The notes below the pieces were generated by a model, which saw only the letters and a program-made list of their open reading frames with translations, did not search any database and was not told the origin of the DNA. Of a stretch of 64,000 bases of DNA, positions 43,179 to 51,996 are shown piece after piece. Source of the DNA: Paraclostridium hominis (lineage in GTDB: Bacteria; Bacillota; Clostridia; Peptostreptococcales; Peptostreptococcaceae); assembly GCF_014306135.1 (NCBI RefSeq), contig NZ_JACRWD010000001.1, positions 620,001 through 684,000 on the forward strand. The letters run 5' to 3'. The stretch's first letter is position 1. Each line of letters opens with the position of its first letter. Both the position numbers and the translations under genes were made by a program.

Positions 43179-44114
43179 ATGAATCAAAAAAGTAAAGGGT
43201 ATTTATTTGTAGTAGTTGCAGGAGTTTGTTGGGCTACTATCGGATTATTTGCAAATTCTTTATTAGGATATGGATTAACTCCAGAACAGGTAGCATTTTT
43301 AAGATTATTTTTAGGATTTTTGGTATTATTTATTTATAGTTGTTTTAAAATGCCAAGTGCACTTAAAATAAGCAAAAAAGGTTTAGCTTATTGTATAATG
43401 GTAGGTATAGTAAGTCAAGCAGGGTTTAATATGTGTTATTTTAATTCTATAGATTCTATAGGAGTATCAGCATCTGCAGTACTTTTATACACTTCACCTT
43501 TATTTTTAACTTTTTTATCTATAGTAATATACAAGGAAAGACTTAATAAAATTAAAATAATATCACTGGCTGTTTGTTTTATGGGAGCAATATTGGCTGT
43601 TACAGGTGGAAGTTTAAATTTAGGTCAACTTAATATGAATGGTATTTTACTAGGAATAATGTCTGCTATAACATATGCTTGTATGTCTATAATAAGCAAA
43701 GGTGCACTTAAAGAATGTGAAGGTATAACATTATTAATATATGGATTTTTAATTGGATCTATATTAATGATACCTCTAGCAAAACCTTTTGAATTAATTT
43801 CATATGCAAATGATATGGGTGTACTTACTATTATGTTAGGGTTAGGTATTATACCAGCAGCTGCTGCATATATATTTTATTTAAATGGAATATCAACAGG
43901 AATAGATTTATCAATTGCTGGAATTTTAGCTTCAACAGAGTTAATAGTATCAGTAATTATAGGATGGACAATTTTAGGTGAATCATTTTCTGTTGGAAAA
44001 TTAATAGGGGTTATATTTATGGTATTATCAGCATTAATAGCAATTAAAAAACCTAAATCCAAAAAAATTAAACATAGTGTAAATGAGAATGAGTTAGAAC
44101 CAGTAAGAGTATAA
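43179..44114 (+). CDS. EamA/DMT-family transporter under sigma54 control
   Basis: A 311-residue ten-helix protein with two EamA repeats (about 5-140 and 148-290), each with GYG..P/AAAYIFYLNG-type features and a basic C-terminus. DMT-family members export amino acids or other metabolites. The family cannot give the substrate, but the regulation by a PAS-type activator means transport is induced by a specific signal. ATG after AAAAGGGGG; terminator follows. Confidence 0.9.
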   Translation: MNQKSKGYLFVVVAGVCWATIGLFANSLLGYGLTPEQVAFLRLFLGFLVLFIYSCFKMPSALKISKKGLAYCIMVGIVSQAGFNMCYFNSIDSIGVSASAVLLYTSPLFLTFLSIVIYKERLNKIKIISLAVCFMGAILAVTGGSLNLGQLNMNGILLGIMSAITYACMSIISKGALKECEGITLLIYGFLIGSILMIPLAKPFELISYANDMGVLTIMLGLGIIPAAAAYIFYLNGISTGIDLSIAGILASTELIVSVIIGWTILGESFSVGKLIGVIFMVLSALIAIKKPKSKKIKHSVNENELEPVRV

Positions 44115-44116
44115 AT

Positions 44117-44152
44117 AAAAAGGCTTAATAATTAATTATTAAGCCTTTTTAT
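44117..44152. terminator. Bidirectional terminator
   Basis: AAAAGGCTTAATAATT with its complement, between convergent genes. Confidence 0.9.
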
Positions 44153-45080
44153 ATTTAATTCCTTGGTAAGAATCTCTATCACGCATAGTATCGTCTATTG
44201 CGTTTAAAACTTCCCATTTTTTTAAACTCCACATAGGACCCACCATTTCATCTCTTTTACCATCACCAGTGAGTCTATGAACAATCATTTCAGGAGGAAG
44301 TATTTCTAGTTGGTCACAAACTAAATTTATATAATCATCTTTTTCCATTAATGTAAGTGTATTATTATCAATCATTTTTTCCATAGGAGTTCCTTTTAAA
44401 ACATGAAGTAAATGAATTTTTATTCCATGAACTCCAAGGTCAGCTACAGCTTTAGCTGTTTCCATCATCATATTATAATCTTCACCAGGAAGTCCGTTTA
44501 TAATGTGAACAACTGTTTTTATATTATGTTTTTTTAATTTTTCAACACCTTCTAAAAATGTATTATAATCATGACCCCTATTTATAATTTTAGATGTTTT
44601 ATCATGGATAGTTTGCAGTCCTAACTCAACCCAAAGATTAGTCTTTTTATTAAGTTCAGCTAAGTACTCTAAAACATCATCAGGAAGACAATCAGGTCTA
44701 GTAGATATAGATAATCCTATAACGTCTTCTAAATTAAGTATTGTTTCATATTTATCTTTTAATACATTTACAGGAGCGTGTGTATTCGTAAAGGCTTGAA
44801 AATAACCAATATACTTTGCATTAGGCCATTTTTTGTGCATCATTTGTTTTATATCTTCAAATTGCTTAATTAAATTGTCATTTGGGTTTCCAGCAAAATC
44901 TCCAGATCCTTGTTTACTACAATAAGTACATCCTCCATAAGCAATAGTCCCATCTATATTAGGGCAAGAAAAACCAGCATTTATAGATACCTTAAACACT
45001 TTTTCTCCGAAAGTATTTCTAAGGTAATAATTCCATGTATGATACCTTTTATTATCAAAGGCATATTTAAAATTTGTCAA
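44139..45080 (-). CDS. TIGR01212-type radical SAM protein (YtqA-like)
   Basis: A 313-residue radical SAM protein. The cluster cysteines lie in FSCPNIDGTIAYGGCTYC, with a longer gap between the first cysteine and the CxxC than in the standard CxxxCxxC, which is typical of the YhcC/YtqA (TIGR01212) and Elp3-like group. Conserved downstream stretches are GLSISTRPDCLPDD and WVELGLQTIHDKTSKIINRGHDY. The start is likely TTG 45080, six bases after AAAGGTG. Function not established; RNA or small-molecule modification is possible. Confidence 0.88.
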   Translation of the reverse strand: MTNFKYAFDNKRYHTWNYYLRNTFGEKVFKVSINAGFSCPNIDGTIAYGGCTYCSKQGSGDFAGNPNDNLIKQFEDIKQMMHKKWPNAKYIGYFQAFTNTHAPVNVLKDKYETILNLEDVIGLSISTRPDCLPDDVLEYLAELNKKTNLWVELGLQTIHDKTSKIINRGHDYNTFLEGVEKLKKHNIKTVVHIINGLPGEDYNMMMETAKAVADLGVHGIKIHLLHVLKGTPMEKMIDNNTLTLMEKDDYINLVCDQLEILPPEMIVHRLTGDGKRDEMVGPMWSLKKWEVLNAIDDTMRDRDSYQGIKYKKA

Positions 45081-45172
45081 GTTAATCACCTTTTCTTTAG
45101 TTATTATTAAATTTACTATACAATATTATCATAAAAAATATTTATGCACAAATCAGTAATTATTTAAAAAAT

Positions 45173-45200
45173 AAAAAATAGTACCTTAATATAAGGTACC
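45173..45200 (-). terminator. Terminator hairpin
   Basis: GTACCTTA/TAAGGTAC arms followed by a T run on the minus strand, serving the membrane protein gene upstream. Confidence 0.7.
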
Positions 45201-45204
45201 ACTT

Positions 45205-45747
45205 TTATAATTTTTTTAATCTATTTCCAATAGATAATAATTGGAAACCAATTAAAACCAATATTAATGATAAGAATGTAGCTATAAATCCAGATAAAAA
45301 TAAGGGAGATACTATTAATAGTAATCCGCAGATTAATAAAAATCCATTAAATCCATTGAATTTTATATAAGGATTATTTTTTCCTTTAATTAGTAGCATA
45401 AGTTGATTTACAACAAGAAATGCACCAAGTATAGAAGAAAAAAATCCTTGTACTTTTTGAGGGAATACAAAAAATAGTATAGCTACAATTAGAAGTATTA
45501 TTTGCTTATCTATATACGGTTTTATATTTTCCTTTGATTCATATCTTTTAAGCTCATTTATAGTTTTTAGATTTAAATATGCTAAAAATAAAGTAATAGC
45601 ACCTAAACCAAATGATAATAATTTAATACCTACACTTCTAAATAATAAAGATATAGTTCCAACTACTAACAGAATTATTCCTAAAATTATAAAGTTATTT
45701 GCATTTTCTTTTTTATTAAAGCTATTAAAGCTAAAATTTATATTCAT
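45205..45747 (-). CDS. DUF308-like multi-pass membrane protein
   Basis: A 180-residue membrane protein with about six helices in pairs (FIILGIILLVVGTISLLF, LSFGLGAITLFLAYLNL, IILLIVAILFFVF, FFSSILGAFLVVNQLMLLI, GFLLICGLLLIVSPLFL, FIATFLSLILVLIGFQLLSIG), the HdeD/DUF308 pattern of short repeated hairpins. I chose ATG 45747; the GTG three codons earlier lies in the ribosome site AAAGAGGTG. Function unknown. Confidence 0.75.
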   Translation of the reverse strand: MNINFSFNSFNKKENANNFIILGIILLVVGTISLLFRSVGIKLLSFGLGAITLFLAYLNLKTINELKRYESKENIKPYIDKQIILLIVAILFFVFPQKVQGFFSSILGAFLVVNQLMLLIKGKNNPYIKFNGFNGFLLICGLLLIVSPLFLSGFIATFLSLILVLIGFQLLSIGNRLKKL

Positions 45748-45886
45748 ATCTATCACCTCTTTAATTATTAAAGTGATTATAACAAAAATTTAATAAGTAT
45801 AAAATAGTTTATTTAAATTTTATATAAATTTGTAATGCAAAAAGGACTTGTATCATAAAATTTTATTATACAAAGGAGGGAGTTAT

Positions 45887-46315
45887 TTGTCACAGATAGT
45901 TGCTATATTATTTGCTGTATTAGCAGGTGGATCAACTGCATTAGAATCTTTTATAAATGGAGAATTAGGAAAAAACACATCTCCACTTATAGCTACATTT
46001 ATAAGCTTGGTTGTAGGTGCAATATTTTTTTTAATAAGTATTTTTTTAACAGGTAATACGAATTCATTGTTAGATTTAAGTTCTATAAGTCCTAAGTTTT
46101 TACTGGGAGGTATATTTGGAGGATTTATAATATATTTTACAACTAAAGCTATACCAGGATTAGGATTATCTAATACATTAATTGTTATCGTAGTTTCTCA
46201 AATTCTTATAGGTTTTTTTATGGATATAGTAGTTTTAAAAGAACAATCTATGCATTTATATAAGTATATAGGTGCGATATTATTGTTTATAGGAACATTT
46301 TTTATAGTAAGTTAA
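45887..46315 (+). CDS. DMT YdcZ-type small transporter
   Basis: A 142-residue membrane protein with five helices, matching the YdcZ/DUF606 family (AVLAGGSTALESFINGELGKNTSPLIATFISLVVGA, then GLSNTLIVIVVSQILIGFFMD). Members often act as pairs, but only one gene is here. I place the start at TTG 45887, seven bases after AAAGGAGGG; the frame is open for 13 codons upstream without a ribosome site. Confidence 0.85.
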   Translation: MSQIVAILFAVLAGGSTALESFINGELGKNTSPLIATFISLVVGAIFFLISIFLTGNTNSLLDLSSISPKFLLGGIFGGFIIYFTTKAIPGLGLSNTLIVIVVSQILIGFFMDIVVLKEQSMHLYKYIGAILLFIGTFFIVS

Positions 46316-46397
46316 TATATATCTAAGATATATATTTGGCAAAATAAGCATATATGATAAAATAAAACTAAAATACATATTAAGAGAGGTTTAACAG

Positions 46398-47045
46398 ATG
46401 AATAATAAATTTATTATGTCATTTAGTGGAGGAAAAGACAGCACATTAGCATTATATAGAATGATAAAAAAAGGATATAAACCATTAGCACTTTTAACAA
46501 CAATAAAAAAAGACATTGATAAATCATGGACTCATGGAATAACTAATAAATTACTAGAAAAAGTTAGTGAGAGTTTAGAAATACCACTTTTGAAAGTAGA
46601 ATGTGACGTATGTGAGTATGAGGAAGAATTTGAAAAGGCACTTTTAAAAGCAAAAAAAATGGGAGCCCAAATTTGTGCATTTGGAGATATAGATATACAA
46701 AATCATAAAAAATGGGATATAGAAAGATGTGAAAAAGCAGGCCTTAAAGCAGAATTTCCATTATGGCAAGAAAACAGAGAATCATTGGTTTATGAATTTA
46801 TAGATAGTGGTTTTACAACTATAATAAAGACTGTAAACTTAAAATATCTAAGTAAAGATTTATTAGGAAAAAAACTTACTAAAAGTGTGGTTGAAGAAAT
46901 AAAATCTACTGGTGCTGATGCTTGTGGAGAAAATGGCGAATATCATACATTTGTAATTGATGGACCTTTATTTAAAAATAGTATAGATTTCAAAAGTAAA
47001 GGCATAGTTATAGAAAATAATTATGGACACTTAGATATAATATAA
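46398..47045 (+). CDS. Dph6/DUF71-like ATP pyrophosphatase
   Basis: A 215-residue adenine-nucleotide alpha-hydrolase. The PP-loop SFSGGKDSTLAL is at residues 8-19 and the family-specific ACGENGEYHTFVIDGPLF near residue 175. In archaea and eukaryotes the family is diphthine-ammonia ligase, but bacteria have no diphthamide on EF-G, so the bacterial protein must act on something else; a B12-related salvage or other amidation role has been suggested. ATG after AGAGAGG. Confidence 0.88.
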   Translation: MNNKFIMSFSGGKDSTLALYRMIKKGYKPLALLTTIKKDIDKSWTHGITNKLLEKVSESLEIPLLKVECDVCEYEEEFEKALLKAKKMGAQICAFGDIDIQNHKKWDIERCEKAGLKAEFPLWQENRESLVYEFIDSGFTTIIKTVNLKYLSKDLLGKKLTKSVVEEIKSTGADACGENGEYHTFVIDGPLFKNSIDFKSKGIVIENNYGHLDII

Positions 47046-47048
47046 TGT

Positions 47049-47085
47049 AAAAGCTATCTTAAAATTAAGATGGCTTTTTATTTTT
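47049..47085 (+). terminator. Rho-independent terminator
   Basis: AAAAGCTATCTT with AAGATGGCTTTTT. Confidence 0.8.
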
Positions 47086-47198
47086 AGTAGGTAAATATAA
47101 CTATGGGAATTATGTAAAATAGTAACCATTATATAAAACTATATTTAAGCTAATAATAACATTACAAACACTAAATTGACTTAAGAAGGTGACACTAT

Positions 47199-48206
47199 AT
47201 GAAATCATCTAAGGACATTAAATTTTTTATTTTTTTTATTATAACTATGTTAATAATATTATTACCAAATGATGCTTATTCAATGCAAAAAAATGAAAAA
47301 ATACCTAAGGAAGTTATTATAGGAGGAGAACTTTTACATCTTGAGTTAAATACTAACAAAGTAATAATATTTGGAGTTAGCAAGGATTCTTTGCTTAAAA
47401 ATTATGATTTAGTAGAAAGTGTAAGTGGAGATATAGTGAGAAAAATGTTTAATCAAGAAAATGTTAAAATAAGATCTAAACAAGATTTAATACAGTTACT
47501 AATTACTATGAAAGAAAAAGACAAAATTAAATTAAATTTATTGAGAAATGATAATTTAATTACTGTAAACTTAGACAAGTATCAAATAAATCCTATTAAT
47601 TTAATAGATAAAATTCCTTACACAGCTACGTTAACATATATAAATCCTAATGATTATAAATTTAAGGCTGTAGGACATAATATAGAATTTTATAATAATA
47701 AAACTATATTAAATAATAAAGGTGAAATTTACGATTCAAATATAGTATCTATAAATAAATCTGCAAAAAAATATGTTGGAAATATAAATGGAAATAAAAT
47801 ACCAAAATCAAAAGGTAATATATTTAAAATAGATGAATATGGAATTAGTGGTAAAGTAAATTTTAATTCAGATTTAAAAGAGAAAAAAACATATAAGGTT
47901 GCAGATGAAAAAGATATTAAAGAAGGTCCTGCATATGTTATTATGAAACACAATCAGAACGAAAAAAATAAAAGATATAAAATTAAAATAACTAAAGTCA
48001 ATAAAAATGATAATGGAAATATTGAAAGTTTTAATTTTAAAATAATAGATAAAAAATTATTAAAAAAATATGGTGGAATAGTACAAGGTATGAGTGGATC
48101 ACCTATAGTTCAAAATAAAAAAATAATAGGTGCATTATCACATGTAATAACAACTGATACTACCAATGGCGTAGGCGTTTATATAAAAGTAATGATGAAA
48201 GGATAA
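47199..48206 (+). CDS. SpoIVB-family S55 peptidase (probable paralog)
   Basis: A 335-residue protein with an N-terminal helix (about residues 8-26), a PDZ-like region (about 45-130, VIIFGVSKDSLLKNYDLVESVSG) and a SpoIVB peptidase domain. The catalytic serine is in GMSGSPIVQNKKIIGAL (about residue 305) and the likely histidine in FKAVGHNIEF. It is shorter than B. subtilis SpoIVB (about 426) and is not next to spo0A, where the classical spoIVB usually lies, so a SpoIVB2-like paralog is likely. Secreted into the intermembrane space, SpoIVB triggers pro-sigma-K processing; this one could have another sporulation role. ATG after AAGAAGGTG. Confidence 0.85.
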   Translation: MKSSKDIKFFIFFIITMLIILLPNDAYSMQKNEKIPKEVIIGGELLHLELNTNKVIIFGVSKDSLLKNYDLVESVSGDIVRKMFNQENVKIRSKQDLIQLLITMKEKDKIKLNLLRNDNLITVNLDKYQINPINLIDKIPYTATLTYINPNDYKFKAVGHNIEFYNNKTILNNKGEIYDSNIVSINKSAKKYVGNINGNKIPKSKGNIFKIDEYGISGKVNFNSDLKEKKTYKVADEKDIKEGPAYVIMKHNQNEKNKRYKIKITKVNKNDNGNIESFNFKIIDKKLLKKYGGIVQGMSGSPIVQNKKIIGALSHVITTDTTNGVGVYIKVMMKG

Positions 48207-48228
48207 TCTTTCATCATTACTTTTTATT
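48187..48228. terminator. Bidirectional terminator overlapping both coding ends
   Basis: AAAGTAATGATGAAAG paired with CTTTCATCATTACTTTTT. The left arm encodes the last residues of the SpoIVB-like protein, the right arm the last codons of the convergent PHP gene. Confidence 0.8.
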
Positions 48229-49614
48229 AAATTCAATCCAAATAGGAGCAGTTACTGAAATTTTATTATCATTTTGATAAACTTTAATGTAATAATAAGA
48301 ATTTTTTAAGTTATTTAGTTTAAATTCTAGTTTAGCTAAATTAGAATTAAAATCTTTAGATGCTATAATTTTGCCGTTGTTAGATATGACATCAATTTTT
48401 TTTATCTTATCTTTAATATCATTATCTATTACACTAATATTAAAGTATAAATTAGATGAATTTTTTATAGTTGAGCCCATAATTTCATCGTTTATAGTAT
48501 AATCTATTTTTATATTTTTATCTTGAGTTGCATAAACTCTCATATTTTTTAAAGAATTATAAAATGCGCCTTCATTTAAATCTGTACATAAAACTACGGT
48601 TCTAAATTCATTTGCAACTCCCCAATTTGTTATATGATTATCTTGATTGGCAGTAGGTCCTAGATGCCAGCCTAGATCTAAAGCTTTTTGATATTCATCA
48701 AATGCTAATCTATTTTTATTAATATCTTTTTTATATCCATTACCTACCTCTATCAAAGAGATAACATTATCAGCATCTAAATCATATTTAAAGTTGTTAA
48801 ACCTTCCAAATGTATCACATGGATGATTAAATTGAGCTATAATATTATCCTCTTTAGAAATAGCTTTATAAAAATTATTTAAATCAGAATATAAACTATT
48901 ATTTGTGGATATAAAACCTGGAGTATTAAATATATTTATATGACCTATAGGATTTTTTATATTTTCATATGGATAAGTCATTTCAAATCCCTTAATAGCT
49001 AGAAATTTACCATTAGAATTATAATCATTAGCTACTTTAGTTAAATTATTCCATTTTTTACTATTAGAAGCATCATTTAATTTAGAATTTACGTCATTAT
49101 CTAGCATATTAGAGTGTTCAGTTATAGCAAAAAAGTCTAATTTTGCATTAAATTTAGCACTATAATAAGCATCTTCAAAACTACCATGACCATCACTATT
49201 TGATGTATGAGAATGAATCAGTCCATAATAATGATTGTAATTAGGTGTACCTACATTAAAATACCACTCTAAACTTGATTTATTTTTCTCTAAATCATTG
49301 ACTTGTATTTTTACTATTTGAGTACCTCTTTTTAATTTCTTTTTAGGTTTATAAGATATAGAATTATTATTTATTAAACAATCTTTAGTAACATCTTTAT
49401 AGTTTAAATACAGTTTAATAGAATTTTTATCTATATCATTACTGCTAAATGTAGCTTTTATAGTTGGCTTAGAAATTATATATTGTTGAGCATTATATGG
49501 TGAAACAATAGTTATTTTAGGCAACTTAGAACTTGTATTATTTAAGCAATAGCTATATGGAGTTATAAAAATAACTATTATTAGTACTGTAAATATATGT
49601 TTAAAAAATCTCAT
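48217..49614 (-). CDS. Exported CehA/McbA-type PHP-domain metallohydrolase
   Basis: A 465-residue protein with a signal peptide or anchor (RFFKHIFTVLIIVIFITPYSYC), an N-terminal Ig-like beta domain (about 30-125) and a PHP metallohydrolase domain (about 130-450). Metal ligands are in YYGLIHSHTSNSDGHGS and FAITEHSNML, with further histidines in AQFNHPCD and QDNHITNWG. The CehA/McbA family includes carbaryl hydrolase and phosphodiester/ester hydrolases; the substrate is unknown. ATG 49614 is chosen over TTG 49623, which abuts the AAAGGA site. Confidence 0.82.
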   Translation of the reverse strand: MRFFKHIFTVLIIVIFITPYSYCLNNTSSKLPKITIVSPYNAQQYIISKPTIKATFSSNDIDKNSIKLYLNYKDVTKDCLINNNSISYKPKKKLKRGTQIVKIQVNDLEKNKSSLEWYFNVGTPNYNHYYGLIHSHTSNSDGHGSFEDAYYSAKFNAKLDFFAITEHSNMLDNDVNSKLNDASNSKKWNNLTKVANDYNSNGKFLAIKGFEMTYPYENIKNPIGHINIFNTPGFISTNNSLYSDLNNFYKAISKEDNIIAQFNHPCDTFGRFNNFKYDLDADNVISLIEVGNGYKKDINKNRLAFDEYQKALDLGWHLGPTANQDNHITNWGVANEFRTVVLCTDLNEGAFYNSLKNMRVYATQDKNIKIDYTINDEIMGSTIKNSSNLYFNISVIDNDIKDKIKKIDVISNNGKIIASKDFNSNLAKLEFKLNNLKNSYYYIKVYQNDNKISVTAPIWIEFNKK

Positions 49615-49838
49615 GACAATCAATCCTTTACATATTATTTAATTATTATATTTATCAAAATTCATTACAAAATTCGTGTTAAATAATTCAAAAAAATATA
49701 AAACTTATTAATAAAGTATATTAAAAATGTAAAAATTAACACAGTAATATTAGCAATTTAAATAAAAATTAAATAATACTATAAAAAAGGAAATTTTAAT
49801 TTATATATTTATATAGATTTTAGATTACATATATATTA

Positions 49839-49876
49839 AATATATAAAGACTTTAATATAATATATAAAGACTAAA
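49839..49876 (+). repeat. Short direct repeat upstream of the 164-residue gene
   Basis: Two copies of TATATAAAGACT (about 20 bases apart) in an AT-rich region before 49899; the intergenic gap 49615-49898 shows no other gene. Two turns of helix apart, so a regulator site is possible. Confidence 0.35.
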
Positions 49877-49898
49877 ATATATCTGTGGGAGGAAAATC

Positions 49899-50393
49899 AT
49901 GTTAATTGATGCTATTGAAGTTAAAGTACAAAAAAGTGATATGAAAAAAATTGAAAGAGATAAAGTACCTTTAATGAGCAAGGTAGTTCAATTAAATCCT
50001 AGAATAAAAAATACAAAGCTTCAATATATAGAATATAAAGTTATTACATATGATGTAACTCTTAAGAGTAAGGGAAAACATATATTTAAACAAGATAAAA
50101 GTAGTAATAAAATTACTATGTTAGTAAATACTCATACGGGATTTTCAGAATCTATAACTAAAATTCCTAAAACATCTAGGATAAATATATCTAAAAAATA
50201 TATAAAAAAATCTAACATGGATGAAGATAGTATGCTAGAAAGTATGAAAAATGAAATACTAAAATTACTTAAAAACATAATTATTAATAATAAGGGACAT
50301 ATTCACGATATAAAAGTTATAGATATTAAAAGCATATATAAACCATACTGGATAGGAACTTATAACGGAAAGTTAGTTTTATTAGATGCATAA
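49899..50393 (+). CDS. Hypothetical cytoplasmic protein
   Basis: A 164-residue, basic (Lys-rich) protein without signal peptide or membrane segment. The N-terminal part is beta-rich (IEYKVITYDVTLKSKGKHIF, NKITMLVNTHTGFSESI), with a Lys-rich helix from about 110 to 135, and it ends in YKPYWIGTYNGKLVLLDA, a short beta hairpin that looks like a DUF3-type nucleotide or sugar binding tail but that I cannot place. ATG after GGGAGG. Closed by a strong terminator. Function unknown. Confidence 0.65.
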   Translation: MLIDAIEVKVQKSDMKKIERDKVPLMSKVVQLNPRIKNTKLQYIEYKVITYDVTLKSKGKHIFKQDKSSNKITMLVNTHTGFSESITKIPKTSRINISKKYIKKSNMDEDSMLESMKNEILKLLKNIIINNKGHIHDIKVIDIKSIYKPYWIGTYNGKLVLLDA

Positions 50394-50436
50394 AATAAAA
50401 AAGCAGATATAAAATTTTATATCTGCTTTTTTATTT
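50391..50436. terminator. Bidirectional terminator
   Basis: AAATAAAAAAGCAGATATAA with its complement, between convergent genes. Confidence 0.9.
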
Positions 50437-51299
50437 TAATTACTTTTTATAGATTTTGAATTATTATTTATAGAATTATTTTTCTTTGTAAGGTTATCTA
50501 AACTTTTTAGAGTATAGCCTTCTTTTTTCCAATGAGTTATAACTTCATCTAATATATCTGTGTTTGTCTTAGAATTAGGATGAAGTAAAACTATAGCTCC
50601 TGGATGTGTTCTTGAGAATATTTTTTCTTTAGCATCGTTATGAGAAGGTTGTTTATCTTCATACCAATCTACATATGCAAAGCTCCAGAATATAGTATTG
50701 TATCCTAAATCTTGAGTATATTTAAGTGATTGCTCACTAAATTTTCCCATAGGAGGTCTGAAGAATTTTGGCATATCTTTACCAGTTATCTCTTTATATC
50801 TTTCTTCAACTGATATTATTTCTGTTTTGAATTTTTCAAAATCAGTTATGCCAGCCATTGATGGATGACTTTTTGAATGATTACAAACTAAATGTCCTTC
50901 TTTAGCCATTCTTTTTATTAATTCTGGATTTGTTTTTAAATAATGGTCTACAACAAAGAAAGCTGCAGGTGCATTATGTTTTTTTAAAGTATCTAATATT
51001 TTTTCTGTATTACCACTTTCATAACCTGCGTCAAAAGTTAGGTATATTACTTTTTCATTGGGATCCCCCACATAATAGGCACCATATTTTTTAAAGAAAG
51101 AAGCTTCTTTAATAGGTGTTGGTTGTTTTTTATCTTCTCTAGGATTAAAATACCAGTTGTATTCGGTTGTATTTGAACTAGGATTTAATATTTGGGTTTT
51201 TATTTTATCAAATATGTCAAACTCTCCACTTATTAAAAAACCAGCTATTATAAATATAGCAATGATAAAAAAAGAATTTCTTTTATGTGCATTATTCAT
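50436..51299 (-). CDS. PdaA-type polysaccharide deacetylase
   Basis: A 287-residue CE4-family protein with an N-terminal membrane anchor (about residues 9-25). Motif 1 is TFDAGYE (the second position of TFDD is replaced, as in PdaA), motif 2 CNHSKSHPSM with the HxxxH metal pair, motif 3 FFRPPMGKFS, and the late motif VLLHPNS. PdaA removes the acetyl group of muramic acid in the spore cortex, creating muramic-delta-lactam needed for cortex lysis in germination, consistent with csp and cotE in this window. Start ATG after AGAGGTG. Confidence 0.88.
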   Translation of the reverse strand: MNNAHKRNSFFIIAIFIIAGFLISGEFDIFDKIKTQILNPSSNTTEYNWYFNPREDKKQPTPIKEASFFKKYGAYYVGDPNEKVIYLTFDAGYESGNTEKILDTLKKHNAPAAFFVVDHYLKTNPELIKRMAKEGHLVCNHSKSHPSMAGITDFEKFKTEIISVEERYKEITGKDMPKFFRPPMGKFSEQSLKYTQDLGYNTIFWSFAYVDWYEDKQPSHNDAKEKIFSRTHPGAIVLLHPNSKTNTDILDEVITHWKKEGYTLKSLDNLTKKNNSINNNSKSIKSN

Positions 51300-51435
51300 A
51301 TTATCACCTCTATTTATTAAACGTTAAATATATTTTTTACAATTTATATAAATATAATCTATGAAAAAATAGGATACAAAAGTAAATTTTTAGACAATAT
51401 ATAAACAAGTATTTAAAGATAGAAAGGAGAAGAAA

Positions 51436-51933
51436 ATGAAAAAAATATTATTAATATTGTTACTTGTTATTTTATATAGCAATATTGATATAAATGGGTA
51501 TTGTGATGATTACTATATAGATAATAAATTAAATCGATTTATAGAAAATAAAGTTGACTCAAGATATATATTACTTTATTTAAATTACAATTATAAAAGT
51601 ATAGAAGATAAAAGTTTAAAAGAAACTATAATAGATAAATTTATATTATATAATGAAAGATATTTAGATTTATACCAAACACAATTTGATAATATGTATG
51701 AAAAGAATGTTAAAAATCTTCAGACTAAACAAAATCTAAAGTCAGAGTTAAATATTTTAAATAATATATACAGTTATGATGATATAAATAATCATAAATT
51801 TAATTTTATAGATAATAAACCAAATATAGTAAGAGATTTAAAAAAAATTTATTTAAGAGGATATAAAATAATAATAAATAATAATAAATTTAAATTAACA
51901 GTTAATTATGATTTTTTAAAAAAAGCCTACTAA
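51436..51933 (+). CDS. Exported hypothetical protein
   Basis: A 165-residue protein with a signal peptide (KKILLILLLVILYSNIDING, about residues 2-22). The mature part is rich in Tyr, Asn, Lys and acidic residues and mostly helical (YILLYLNYNYKSIEDKS, KNVKNLQTKQNLKSELNILNN). I recognise no domain. ATG after AAAGGAG. It stands alone. Confidence 0.6.
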   Translation: MKKILLILLLVILYSNIDINGYCDDYYIDNKLNRFIENKVDSRYILLYLNYNYKSIEDKSLKETIIDKFILYNERYLDLYQTQFDNMYEKNVKNLQTKQNLKSELNILNNIYSYDDINNHKFNFIDNKPNIVRDLKKIYLRGYKIIINNNKFKLTVNYDFLKKAY

Positions 51934-51952
51934 ATTTATAAAGTATATAAAA

Positions 51953-51994
51953 ATTAGGTATCTTAAATAAAAAAATTATTTGAAGATACCTAAA
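51953..51994. terminator. Terminator hairpin (mainly minus strand)
   Basis: TTAGGTATCTTAAATAA with TTATTTGAAGATACCTAA; T run on the minus strand. Confidence 0.8.
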
Positions 51995-51996
51995 TA

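Noticed and set aside
46398..47045. Diphthamide synthesis
   Set aside because: Bacteria lack diphthamide; only the family resemblance is kept.
49615..49898. Small RNA or phage remnant in the AT-rich gap
   Set aside because: No hairpin-terminator or coding signal besides short direct repeats.
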